In this document: positions 8,421 through 16,774 of the stretch, in pieces
Position numbering within the stretch: position 1 is the stretch's first letter
How the letters are laid out: every line of letters starts with the position of its first letter
DNA from: Bacteriovoracaceae bacterium
GTDB lineage: Bacteria; Bdellovibrionota; Bacteriovoracia; Bacteriovoracales; Bacteriovoracaceae
NCBI GenBank assembly: GCA_947441615.1
Contig: CANEUH010000002.1
Location: forward strand, 153,470-217,469
Length of the DNA stretch: 64,000 nucleotides
Reading direction: 5' to 3'
Program-made: the position numbers and the translations under genes
Notes under the pieces: generated by a model
Seen by the model: the letters and a program-made list of their open reading frames with translations, nothing else
The model's database searches: none
Told to the model about the DNA's origin: nothing

Positions 8421-9974
8421 CTAAGGTTTAATCACAAAAAGAGTCCACTGATTTCCAGTTGAATCATTGTTTACTAAGTGTATTAATTCAGGAACAACTG
8501 CAAACTGACTATCAATTTCATTGAAAACATAAAACTTATCACCTATAACAGAAATTAAATTCCAAAGACCTTGGTGCTCTTGCATATCAATCATAAACTT
8601 AATAAATAAAAGTGGAACAGGTCCTTCCTTTAATCCGAGTTTATCATAAGTCATCATTTCCTTTAGCGCTTCTCGAGTCATAAAAGTCTTTAATCTTTCA
8701 GATAGTGTGTTGATCATATTTAAACTAAAAACATAATCATATTTCAATTTTAGCATGTCCACTTCAACTCGATCTAGTTCCTGACCTTTTCTCAATTCAG
8801 ATGCAATTAAAAAAGCACTCTTTAATGGTTTTTGTATTTCTTTGACATCTTCCTTTATAATCTCTGGCGTCGACCTCGCTAAAATAACATCCTCTTTAGA
8901 TTTTTTTTCTTCGACTTTTTTTGGAACAGACTTTTCTTCAGATACAGTAGGATTTGCTGAAGAAATCTTAAATGGCTGAGATTTAACATAGATCTCACTT
9001 AATCCCTTTTCTTCAAATTCTTTACTTGAACCATAAAAGAAAACTCGACCTTGTAAAAAGCGTTCATTATGAATTTCACGTAAATAATTTTTAATAGGAG
9101 GGAATAAATGATTAAGAGTTCCGAATCTCACTTCTTTATGAGACATAATTTCAGAAAATCTTCTTAAGCACCCAAGTGCTTCGCCTCGCTTATTATAAGT
9201 GTTAATGATATTTGATTGAGCAATTAAAAAATAAGCATCCAGATTTTTTGACATTCCATAAATTTCATCCTCTTCAGAACAAATGAGTGTCATGATTTTT
9301 TTGTCACCTTCGCAACTTTTATTCAAATAAGAAGGCATACTAGCTGCATCACAATCTTTACATTCACGTTGCATCCGGTAATGTGAGTAATACTTATAAG
9401 AACGGTCCTTAAAATCTTTAAACCAATCTTCTTTCCTATATTTTGCTGGCATAGTTTCATTATATCGTGGCAAATAATCTCGAAGCCTTTTTACGAAAGT
9501 CTTCATCTGTAAAGTTTTAGGTTTACAAGTCTGAAGCCATTGAGTGAGATCAAATTGACATCCATTTTTAAATTCAAAATGCTTTGTTAAAAGATCCAGA
9601 TGCCAATCGGCCTCTAACAGATAGCTTAAGGCAATTAGGCGATATGAATATTGGATATCATCAAAATGCTGGGCCAACGTTTCATTGGAGCACTGAATAC
9701 CACTACTGACTTCGGATTTAAGAAAATGAGAATAATCAATTTCAGGGTAGAACAAATAGGGTTTAAAATAATCGTAAAAAAAAACATCATCCATAAAACT
9801 GATTTGACCATTGTAGATATTATGAAAGATTAATGGCTGATATCTTTCATAATAAGAATCAAGCCTCTTCTCTCCGAGATAGACCTCAGAATGGATGCGA
9901 TCCATTTTCCCAAACACTGGACTGATTAAACACAAAAGTGTGAAAAGTTTTAAAACCACAATAAAGTTAGCCAT
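8421..9974 (-). CDS. Secreted hypothetical protein, last gene of TRAP operon
   Basis: This 517-residue protein begins with a Sec signal (hydrophobic stretch LFTLLCLISPVFG, cleavage near residue 22). The mature part is aromatic- and Cys-containing, with a C-x-x-C pair (RECKDCD) and further cysteines that could form disulfides, then a Lys/Glu-rich linker (about 340-370) and a C-terminal globular segment. I do not recognise the family. It overlaps the end of dctM by 25 nt, so it is translated as part of the TRAP transporter operon. A periplasmic or outer-membrane role next to the transporter is plausible but unproven. Confidence 0.78.
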   Translation of the reverse strand: MANFIVVLKLFTLLCLISPVFGKMDRIHSEVYLGEKRLDSYYERYQPLIFHNIYNGQISFMDDVFFYDYFKPYLFYPEIDYSHFLKSEVSSGIQCSNETLAQHFDDIQYSYRLIALSYLLEADWHLDLLTKHFEFKNGCQFDLTQWLQTCKPKTLQMKTFVKRLRDYLPRYNETMPAKYRKEDWFKDFKDRSYKYYSHYRMQRECKDCDAASMPSYLNKSCEGDKKIMTLICSEEDEIYGMSKNLDAYFLIAQSNIINTYNKRGEALGCLRRFSEIMSHKEVRFGTLNHLFPPIKNYLREIHNERFLQGRVFFYGSSKEFEEKGLSEIYVKSQPFKISSANPTVSEEKSVPKKVEEKKSKEDVILARSTPEIIKEDVKEIQKPLKSAFLIASELRKGQELDRVEVDMLKLKYDYVFSLNMINTLSERLKTFMTREALKEMMTYDKLGLKEGPVPLLFIKFMIDMQEHQGLWNLISVIGDKFYVFNEIDSQFAVVPELIHLVNNDSTGNQWTLFVIKP

Positions 9975-11224
9975 GGAATATAAGTTATTATAATTAACGC
10001 CATTAACATTAAAAAAAGATAGGGAACACTAATTTTATAGAGCTCAATCACTGGTTTATTAAACCGGAAGGAACTTATAAATAAATTAATTCCGACAGGC
10101 GGAGTAATGTAACCAATTTCAAGATTGGTAAGGAAAACAATTGCAAGATGAAGAGGATTTACCCCAAATTGCTCCGCAATCGGAAGGATTAGCGGAACAA
10201 CGACAATGATGGCGCTAAAGATGTCCATTAAACATCCAACAATGAGAAGAAAGATATTTAAAACAAAAAGGAATAGATACTTATTTGTGATAAGTGTTCT
10301 CATTGCCTCCAAAATCTTCATGGGTATTTCTTCATCCACTAGATAGTTTGTTAATCCAAGAGCACAGCAAAGGATAAGAAGTATTGCCCCCACTAAAGTC
10401 AGAGATTCCACAATCACTTTGGGAAGATCTCTTGAAAAAGAAAGATCTTTTGTAAAAATTGTATTCACTACAAGCACGTAAAAAGCTGAAAGAGCAGCTG
10501 CTTCAGTCGCGGTTAAAAAACCTCCATAAATTCCCCCTAAAACAAAAATGGGGAGTGGAATTTCGTAACGAGCTTCCCAAATGGATGATTTTATCTCTCG
10601 AAGGGAAAGCTCATGTTTTCTCTTCTTTATGTCTCTGGCATTAAAGACCGCCCAGGCACCGAGAATAACCATTAAAACGAATCCAGGAATAAGTCCCGCG
10701 AGAAATAACTTATCTATATCAACCTTAGCAATAATTCCGTAAAGAATAATTGGTAAACTTGGAGGAAAGAGAAGGCCCAGAGAACCACAGGTTGTAATAA
10801 GGCCAAGAGAGAATTTTTCAGAATATCCCTCTTGAATAAGAATAGGATAAAGTAGCCCACCTAAAGCTATTATGGTGACCCCCGACGCCCCAGTAAATGC
10901 AGTAAAGAATGCACAGACAAACAAGCAAACAATTGCTACTCCGCCAGGCATCCACCCGAGAAGAGATTGAGAAAGTCTAAGTAATCTTAGTGGTGCCTTA
11001 GATTCGGCAAGAACATAACCAGCAAATGTAAAAAGAGGTATGGTTAAAATCGTTGGTGCCGATGACAAACGATATATTTCGACAGCAACGGCAGATAATT
11101 CAATTCCACTAAAATAGAAGGCAGTTAATGCAAGTGCTGCCATGACCGCAAAGATAGGTGCCCCCAATAGTGCAATAAATAATATCGTACTATAGGCGAT
11201 TATGTTCACGTGAATCCCCTTCAA
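9950..11224 (-). CDS. dctM: TRAP transporter large permease
   Basis: DctM is the ion-coupled membrane transport subunit of a tripartite ATP-independent periplasmic (TRAP) transporter. The 424 residues are mostly hydrophobic, with about 11-12 membrane helices, and carry family motifs such as GASGVTIIALGGLLYPIL, LFPPSLPIILYGI and GYITPPVGINLF. It overlaps the small permease gene by 35 nt upstream and the 517-residue gene by 25 nt downstream. A GTG at the sixth codon is an alternative start. Confidence 0.95.
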   Translation of the reverse strand: MKGIHVNIIAYSTILFIALLGAPIFAVMAALALTAFYFSGIELSAVAVEIYRLSSAPTILTIPLFTFAGYVLAESKAPLRLLRLSQSLLGWMPGGVAIVCLFVCAFFTAFTGASGVTIIALGGLLYPILIQEGYSEKFSLGLITTCGSLGLLFPPSLPIILYGIIAKVDIDKLFLAGLIPGFVLMVILGAWAVFNARDIKKRKHELSLREIKSSIWEARYEIPLPIFVLGGIYGGFLTATEAAALSAFYVLVVNTIFTKDLSFSRDLPKVIVESLTLVGAILLILCCALGLTNYLVDEEIPMKILEAMRTLITNKYLFLFVLNIFLLIVGCLMDIFSAIIVVVPLILPIAEQFGVNPLHLAIVFLTNLEIGYITPPVGINLFISSFRFNKPVIELYKISVPYLFLMLMALIIITYIPWLTLLWF

Positions 11225-11702
11225 TTAAACCAAGAATAAGTCGGTTCAGGAATCTGAGCGATATGAGGAGCATTCCGCAAGGAATAATCGCCACTAAATG
11301 AGAACTATGAATATCCAGAAATGCAGTTGTGCCAAACTCTTTTTCGACTAGGTAGAAATCCCAAGAAGATTTTGTAAGCATCACACAAGTCACAAGTCCA
11401 AACATGGCGACAAGATTTTTGTGAAGCCAATGAAGAATTTTCGATGAGGAGTTTTCAACCAAGTGAGTTAGTAGATCCACTTTAATATGGGCACCTTTAC
11501 TCGTCGCTAATGAGCCACCAAGAAATGCGGACAAAAAAACGACATGCCTAATCAACGGTTCTATCCAAAGAGGTGTTTGTCCAATCCATCTAAGAATAAT
11601 GGAAAGTACTGCAAAAACTAAAATAAAATAAAGCGAAAAAATCAGGCTCCACCGACTAAAATTTTCAAGATACCTATCAAAATTTTTAAATATATTCTCC
11701 AT
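11190..11702 (-). CDS. dctQ: TRAP transporter small permease
   Basis: DctQ is the four-helix inner-membrane subunit that partners DctM. The 170 residues show four hydrophobic segments (about 18-37, 45-62, 93-108 and 130-150) and the motif W-I-E-P-L-I-R-H-V-V-F, with K-G-A-H-I-K-V-D-L between helices 2 and 3, as expected for the family. Its ATG shares one base with the stop of dctP (TAATG), an arrangement that favours translational coupling. Confidence 0.93.
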   Translation of the reverse strand: MENIFKNFDRYLENFSRWSLIFSLYFILVFAVLSIILRWIGQTPLWIEPLIRHVVFLSAFLGGSLATSKGAHIKVDLLTHLVENSSSKILHWLHKNLVAMFGLVTCVMLTKSSWDFYLVEKEFGTTAFLDIHSSHLVAIIPCGMLLISLRFLNRLILGLIEGDSREHNRL

Positions 11703-12673
11703 TATCTTGTCTCTTTTTCAAGTAGCTGCAAAATTTTGGAAGAAATGTATTTATCTTTTAATTTATTAATCACTTGTGAGCGAACTCCAGCAGCTGCCTT
11801 ATAGTCGGCTTCAGGAAAAGAGACGAATTCTATTCCGGATTTTTTAAGTAACTGCTTGGCAGACTCACTTTCTTCAATTGATTTATCATTCGCCTCTTTC
11901 ACAAACTTTTTTGAAAGGAAGAGAATTTTTTGCTGATGGTCTGGTTTGATTTTGCCCCAAACTTTATCAGATATTAGAAGAGCTCCAATTGAAAAAGCTG
12001 TTGGAAAATCAACAAGATATTTTACTTTGGTATTCCATTGCAAGGCAAGGATAGCAAGAGGTGGAGCGTAAGCAGCATTAATGATTCCAGTCGACAATGA
12101 CGATAGTACGTCAGGTAATGCGAGAGGAACACTCACCAATTGTAGCGAATCTAACATGGAGCCCACGAGTGGATCTCCTTCCCATGACCAAATCTTAACA
12201 CCTTTTAATTCGTTTAAATTTGAAACTTTTTTTGTTGAAACAACATAAACTTGGCCAATTTCATAGAAACCTAAGTTTACAAATCCCTTTGCTTTAAAAG
12301 TATTGTCAAACTGTGGTGCTAATTTATTTAAAGTCTCAGATGCCTTTTTTTGATTTTTATAAAATGTGAAGGGTATTTCCATCGCTCGGACATCCCCATT
12401 AATATCTCCGAGAGTCTTACCTGTAAAAATGCCTCCATGTAATTGCCCAATTCTAACTTTCCTCAAGACATCTGGTTCGTCCCCGGAAACTCCGCCATAG
12501 TAAACTTTTAAATTTACTTCTCCACCTGTAACCGCATCCACTTCTTTGGCGAACTTTTTTAAACTATTTCCCCAAGTAGTCCCCTCTGGGACAAGGACTG
12601 CTAATTTAACTTGTTGTGCCGCTTGAAGATGAGTTGAGATAATAAAGAATGCAAGAAAAACTATTTTAAACAT
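11702..12673 (-). CDS. dctP: TRAP transporter periplasmic solute-binding protein
   Basis: DctP is the secreted binding protein that captures the substrate in the periplasm and hands it to DctQM. It has a signal peptide (FKIVFLAFFIISTHLQA, cleavage near 19), a two-lobed binding fold of usual length (323 residues) and conserved segments KVYYGGVSGDEPDVLRKVR and EIPFTFYKN. The usual carboxylate-binding arginine region lies near 145-175 but is not clearly conserved, and the substrate cannot be read from sequence. The neighbouring TatT-like gene places it in the TPAT-TRAP subgroup (TatP type). Confidence 0.92.
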   Translation of the reverse strand: MFKIVFLAFFIISTHLQAAQQVKLAVLVPEGTTWGNSLKKFAKEVDAVTGGEVNLKVYYGGVSGDEPDVLRKVRIGQLHGGIFTGKTLGDINGDVRAMEIPFTFYKNQKKASETLNKLAPQFDNTFKAKGFVNLGFYEIGQVYVVSTKKVSNLNELKGVKIWSWEGDPLVGSMLDSLQLVSVPLALPDVLSSLSTGIINAAYAPPLAILALQWNTKVKYLVDFPTAFSIGALLISDKVWGKIKPDHQQKILFLSKKFVKEANDKSIEESESAKQLLKKSGIEFVSFPEADYKAAAGVRSQVINKLKDKYISSKILQLLEKETR

Positions 12674-12683
12674 ATGAGGCCTT

Positions 12684-13631
12684 TTAAAAAATTTTCTTTT
12701 TATGATTTTCTATCATTTTGAATCGTTTATTCGCGATTGAATTGTACAAATTTAATTCTTGAAAGTCTTTATAAGGAGATCGGTTCTCGAGATTATCTCT
12801 ATTTTGATCTTCCCATTTTAAGAACTCAGCCTTTAAGACTTTCGCTTCTTCTTCATATTTCTCAATATCAATTGAAGGGATTAAATAGTATTGGATGTAA
12901 CTGATTCTCATTAAAAGATTATGTGGATATTTTCTAATCGCTTCGGTAAATAACTTCTGACCTTTATCTGGGTCACCACCAAGCATTTTTGGTCTTGAGA
13001 CATAGTATTGAGCATAAAACAGATCACACACATTGCCATCGATACCTGGATCAATCTCACACACTCTATCAAAAAGGATTTTAACTTTTGATACCTGTGA
13101 AACAAGTGCAACATTATCTTTCTGAAGGTTAATCAAACTTCCCCACGACTGTGCCGTATAGAGAAGTGCAATCACATCATCTTCATCTAGTTTTCTTAAT
13201 TTTTTAATCAATACATCTTCATCATTTGATAAAAGATCTTTGTTTGAAATGTTCTTTTGATTTAAATAAAGAAGACCAAAATCAAAAGCTCTCGTATAAA
13301 TGTCTATCGCTTGCTTTTTCCAGCGAGAGTTCTCTACTCCTCGTAAATCATCTTCAAAGGCGAGTGTTTCCAAAATTGAGAATCCATACCCTGAGTAGCT
13401 TTTGATAATAACCGGCAGGAGTTCGAAATTAGATTTATCATTTTCCCAAAGAACTTCTAAAAATTTTAGATTGGCCGGAGCGGCCTCTTTAACCATGTCC
13501 CAATTCGCTTCTTTCATGATCACATTGGAAGAAGTTTCAAAAATTGGAGTTGTCGTTCTTAATGCCATTTTCTGCAGGGAACACCCTGATATGACAAAAA
13601 ATAGAGGAAGAATAAGCTTTCCCATAATCAT
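12684..13631 (-). CDS. TatT-like TRAP-associated lipoprotein
   Basis: This 315-residue protein opens with a lipoprotein signal ending in V-I-S-G-C (lipidated Cys near residue 17). The mature chain is helical, with TPR-like repeats and the motif G-Y-G-F-S-I-L-E, and matches the TatT component of tetratricopeptide-repeat-associated TRAP transporters (Treponema Tp0956 type). In those systems TatT trimers bind the solute receptor and are thought to funnel ligand, perhaps hydrophobic, toward it. It is the first gene of the operon and dctP follows after 10 nt. The start may be the first or third codon (MIMGK). Confidence 0.85.
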   Translation of the reverse strand: MIMGKLILPLFFVISGCSLQKMALRTTTPIFETSSNVIMKEANWDMVKEAAPANLKFLEVLWENDKSNFELLPVIIKSYSGYGFSILETLAFEDDLRGVENSRWKKQAIDIYTRAFDFGLLYLNQKNISNKDLLSNDEDVLIKKLRKLDEDDVIALLYTAQSWGSLINLQKDNVALVSQVSKVKILFDRVCEIDPGIDGNVCDLFYAQYYVSRPKMLGGDPDKGQKLFTEAIRKYPHNLLMRISYIQYYLIPSIDIEKYEEEAKVLKAEFLKWEDQNRDNLENRSPYKDFQELNLYNSIANKRFKMIENHKKKIF

Positions 13632-13742
13632 CCTAACTTGTGAATATTACGTCTAATAGTAGTGTAACCAAGTGCCGGAATTTGAGATATCAAATTGGGA
13701 ATCGGAAAAAATTCCCTACTTTACCCGACTTTCGTACTTAAA

Positions 13743-13751
13743 TGCTATAAT
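13743..13751 (+). promoter_or_regulatory. Extended -10 promoter
   Basis: TGCTATAAT at 13743-13751 is a consensus extended -10 element. No strong -35 is seen at 17-18 nt spacing, as is usual for extended -10 promoters. Transcription would start near 13758 and run into the long leader of the 58-residue protein. Confidence 0.65.
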
Positions 13752-13757
13752 AGAAAA

Positions 13758-13936
13758 AAGCCAAGGTAATTTAAGGTAACACTCAAGATTACTTTAGTGA
13801 TACCGACAAGGATTACCGTACTTCAACAGGAGTAACGAGTTGGGAAATAAAAACCCGGATCGGACTGCCTAAACCCTTTTGTTTTCAGAATTTGGGTTTT
13901 GGCATAACTTACAATGCACTTAACCTGAGGTTCTGT
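13758..13936 (+). ncRNA. Structured 5' leader or small RNA, unassigned
   Basis: About 180 nt lie between the extended -10 promoter and the small gene at 13937. Reading the plus strand I find successive hairpins. GGTAACAC pairs with GTGATACC across one mismatch. CGTACT pairs with AGTAACG across one bulge. CCTAAACCC pairs with GGGTTTTGG across one mismatch. In addition GCCAA near the 5' end (about 13760) can pair with TTGGC near 13900 and close the whole domain, and this competes with the last hairpin. That is the layout of a riboswitch-like or regulatory leader. I cannot match it to a known riboswitch or to 6S RNA by eye. This is the only gene-free stretch over 300 bases (13632-13936). Confidence 0.45.
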
Positions 13937-14113
13937 ATGAAAACAAAAGAAACATTTGACTCTAAAATTGTCTCTCTCGAAAAGCTCAATCAAAAAACTA
14001 AACCTAAAAGTTTAAGGCCAATGAGATCTATGGTGGCCGTTAGAAGTCTTAAACCAAAGACCACAGTAGCTGGAGTTGCTTTAAAGATTGAGGATCAGAC
14101 CACAAGAAGCTAG
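13937..14113 (+). CDS. Small basic protein, 58 residues
   Basis: The ATG at 13937 is preceded by GAGG at good spacing and translates to a 58-residue, strongly basic protein rich in Lys, Arg, Ser and Thr, with a central R-P-M-R-S-M-V-A-V-R-S-L-K-P-K stretch and no signal peptide. An upstream in-frame TTG at 13892 lies in the leader and is less likely. A long structured leader and its own promoter argue for a real, regulated gene. Nucleic acid or ribosome binding would fit the charge, but that is a guess. Its stop overlaps that of the convergent secreted gene (CTAG). Confidence 0.6.
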   Translation: MKTKETFDSKIVSLEKLNQKTKPKSLRPMRSMVAVRSLKPKTTVAGVALKIEDQTTRS

Positions 14114-14541
14114 AAACTTTTTTCAATATCAGATTTTAAATTACTCTGAATGTCAGATAATTTTTGAATTTGTTTTTGGTGGATAAAACCCAAATATTTC
14201 TTTTTAATCTCAAAAATGATATTTGTTGCTTCCAGGTATTGTTTCTTTAGTTCTCTTATACAGAGTTGTTTTTGAGAAGCCGGTAGCGTTTTTCCCTTAC
14301 TGTTAGTCGATTCTCCTGCACAGTAAAGCTTTTCGTCTTCTATCGCAACCTCAACTCCTTTAATCATTTGATTGAAACTATCTTCAAATTCAGGACCTTC
14401 TTTCATCTCTAGTTTTTTCATTTTCTCAATTAAGGAATTAATTCGAGAATCACTCCCCTCACCACCTGACACAAAATCAAACAAGTCTGCTTGAACTGAA
14501 AGCGAAAGAAACAATAATGAAATTAAAATAAACTTTGCCAT
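14110..14541 (-). CDS. Secreted hypothetical protein
   Basis: This 143-residue protein has a Sec signal (KFILISLLFLSLSVQA, cleavage before D19). The mature part is helical and charged, with two cysteines (CAGES and QLCIREL) about 23 residues apart that may form a disulfide. Family unknown. It is the third gene of an operon after the FecR-domain gene and maf and overlaps maf by 19 nt. Confidence 0.75.
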   Translation of the reverse strand: MAKFILISLLFLSLSVQADLFDFVSGGEGSDSRINSLIEKMKKLEMKEGPEFEDSFNQMIKGVEVAIEDEKLYCAGESTNSKGKTLPASQKQLCIRELKKQYLEATNIIFEIKKKYLGFIHQKQIQKLSDIQSNLKSDIEKSF

Positions 14542-15161
14542 AATCCCTCATGCTTAAAAACCGACTTAAAAAAACGCTCAGACTCCATTACAAATCGACT
14601 CAGTGGAAATCCCACAACATTTGCATAATCACCATCAACTTTTGAAATAAATGTTAACGAGGGACCTTGAATCCCGTATGCTCCAGCTTTATCTAAAGAG
14701 TCGCCGGTATCGAGATAATTGTCCATGAGCTGCGTATTAATATGATTAAATGTCACTTTTGATTCTTCTGTAAAATCTAATACCTCTAATTTGCCGTTTA
14801 TGAGGAGTTGTGCGGAGACAGATGTGAACACTGAATGCGTTCTTCCAGATAACTCAGTTAGAAATTCTCGCGCTTCGTCCCTGTTTTTTGGCTTCCCGTA
14901 TATTTTCCCTGAAGAACATACAATTGTGTCGGCGGAAATAACATAAAGTGGGGCAAGACCTTGCATTTTATTTAATTCCTTAACAACAGCTTTCCCCTTA
15001 AGTTTGGCGATCTCTAATGAAAATTTCACGGGATCTGTCTCTGAAGATTCTTCAGGGACATTCATCGTTTTAATTTCAAAGGGAATACCTAAGTAACCAA
15101 TGAGTTCTTTTCTACGGGGAGATGCAGAGGCCAGAATTAACTTAATTCTAGAATTTTCCAT
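14523..15161 (-). CDS. maf: Maf-type nucleotide pyrophosphatase
   Basis: Maf proteins hydrolyse non-canonical or modified nucleoside triphosphates (for example dTTP/UTP or m7GTP) to monophosphates and are also linked to septum regulation. The signature LILASASPRRKEL (residues 8-20) and the VISADTIV catalytic Asp motif near 72-79 are clear. At 212 residues it is of normal length. It overlaps the FecR-domain gene by 14 nt upstream and the secreted gene by 19 nt downstream. Subfamily (YhdE or YceF) is not certain. Confidence 0.92.
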   Translation of the reverse strand: MENSRIKLILASASPRRKELIGYLGIPFEIKTMNVPEESSETDPVKFSLEIAKLKGKAVVKELNKMQGLAPLYVISADTIVCSSGKIYGKPKNRDEAREFLTELSGRTHSVFTSVSAQLLINGKLEVLDFTEESKVTFNHINTQLMDNYLDTGDSLDKAGAYGIQGPSLTFISKVDGDYANVVGFPLSRFVMESERFFKSVFKHEGLWQSLF

Positions 15162-16662
15162 TTCTTAATATCCAAACGTAATATTGAACATCGCTCATCT
15201 CGCGAACACGCATTTTCTTATTATCATACCTAGATTTGAGACTTAAAAGATAGTGATTTAAGCTCTTACGGTAATGCTCTTCAGAAATATCCGAATTAAT
15301 CTTCTTACCAGACTCTTCCATCCGAGTCATCAAATTCTGTATGGACTTAAGGTTTGTCGTTTCAACTCGTCTGGTATATTCGGATAAAAACTTTATTCGG
15401 TCCGACAAATTTTCATTCCAGACTGTGTAACCAAATTTATGCGCCATTTTTTCTGGATTAGATAATAAATGAATGAAAGGTAAGGAAAAATCTCGAACCC
15501 AGATTTCTCTTGCTAATTCAATCGTCTTAATTCTTTTGGTTAACAGCTCGAGCACCTGAAATGTCCCTGGAACATCCTCTAATTGACTAAAAGACCTTCC
15601 ATTTAATTCAATTTTATACCACGCATTCTCCACAATTTCATGATCATTTTCAGAGAGATAACCTCTTAGGCCTAGCGAGAATTTATGACCTTTAGAATGT
15701 TCTCTTTTTTTAAAAAATGTTTCACCACCAGGTACATACAAGGCATCAAAACTATTGTTTGATGAGGTGATCGTTCCTGTCGGTGTTACAAACATTAGAT
15801 TAGTGACAAGACTTAAGACTTTATCATTTTCACTTTTAAGTGCATTGAGACTTTTAAACTGATCAAAAACGGCATTATCTTCAAGGTGAATGATTTCGTA
15901 TAATTTTTCTTCTGCATTTTGTTTTTTATAAATTGATCTTTCAAAATATTGCTGATTAGACTCTCGAACGAGAAGCGGCAAACTCCAACTATCTGTTTCC
16001 GGTGAAGTATCTGGCATGAATTCATTCTTTGACCTCGAATGCCAAAATACATGCCCTTGATTTAACCTAATGAGAAAAAAAATTTCTTTGGAAGAAACAT
16101 TAATCTCTTGTAGGCTAACGCATGAATCTGGCGAGATTCTTAACAAACTTCCATCCATCATATAAATCCAAGCAACAGAATCTTTTCCTGTTTTAAATTC
16201 ATCACCTTCTTGAATATTAGTCAGATGTTGCGCAGTGGATTTATTGATACCGCGATAGACTTCGCACTCTCCCTTACACTGAAGGACTTTTCCTAAAAGT
16301 TCTTTATGCTCTGAGTGACGAAGCCTGATTTTCCAATCGGGAGTCGCATCTTTTACTTCTCGCTGAATAAGCCAGCTATCAATGGATAACCATTCCTCTG
16401 CATTTAAGGTTGACCAGGGAATAATTGAGTATCTCTGACCTTTGTTAGGAACCGATCTGTCCTGTATAACTTTTTCTTCACTGACTCTCCATTCTTCCTT
16501 CTGGTGATAACTGGGAGACGTAAATCTCTGAGACCCCTTGAGATCAGGAAGTAACTCCGTTTCAAGGCCTAAAAAGTCATCAATCGCCTCTGTTTGGGCG
16601 CAAATCGTTGGAGTAGAAACAATTAGACTCATAGCAAAAGCTGATAAAAACAGTTTTTTCAT
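15148..16662 (-). CDS. Exported protein with FecR-like domain
   Basis: The protein has 504 residues when started at the ATG at 16662, where GGAAA precedes it and the Sec signal MKKLFLSAFAMSLIV begins; an in-frame upstream start would add 20 residues that break the signal. A FecR-type beta-rich domain lies at about 130-210 (G-x-V-L-Q-C-K-G-E-C-E-V-Y-R-G, then EGDEFKTGKDSVAWIYMMDGSLLRISPDS). Unlike true FecR it is not paired with an ECF sigma factor or a TonB receptor. The C-terminal half (about 330-504) is long, helical and unassigned. It heads an operon with maf and a secreted gene. Confidence 0.78.
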   Translation of the reverse strand: MKKLFLSAFAMSLIVSTPTICAQTEAIDDFLGLETELLPDLKGSQRFTSPSYHQKEEWRVSEEKVIQDRSVPNKGQRYSIIPWSTLNAEEWLSIDSWLIQREVKDATPDWKIRLRHSEHKELLGKVLQCKGECEVYRGINKSTAQHLTNIQEGDEFKTGKDSVAWIYMMDGSLLRISPDSCVSLQEINVSSKEIFFLIRLNQGHVFWHSRSKNEFMPDTSPETDSWSLPLLVRESNQQYFERSIYKKQNAEEKLYEIIHLEDNAVFDQFKSLNALKSENDKVLSLVTNLMFVTPTGTITSSNNSFDALYVPGGETFFKKREHSKGHKFSLGLRGYLSENDHEIVENAWYKIELNGRSFSQLEDVPGTFQVLELLTKRIKTIELAREIWVRDFSLPFIHLLSNPEKMAHKFGYTVWNENLSDRIKFLSEYTRRVETTNLKSIQNLMTRMEESGKKINSDISEEHYRKSLNHYLLSLKSRYDNKKMRVREMSDVQYYVWILRNGKF

Positions 16663-16774
16663 AACAATTTCCTGTGGTTTTCTCCTCGGAGTCTCCTCTA
16701 GAAAATTTACGAAAAGCGCCAATTCTGTTAAATTAATAGTTCATTTTTACCTCTTTTGGACCTCTGGAGACTTT

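Noticed and set aside
13758..13936. Cobalamin, TPP or cyclic di-GMP riboswitch in the leader
   Set aside because: I compared the conserved core motifs and none fits; only an unassigned structured leader can be claimed.
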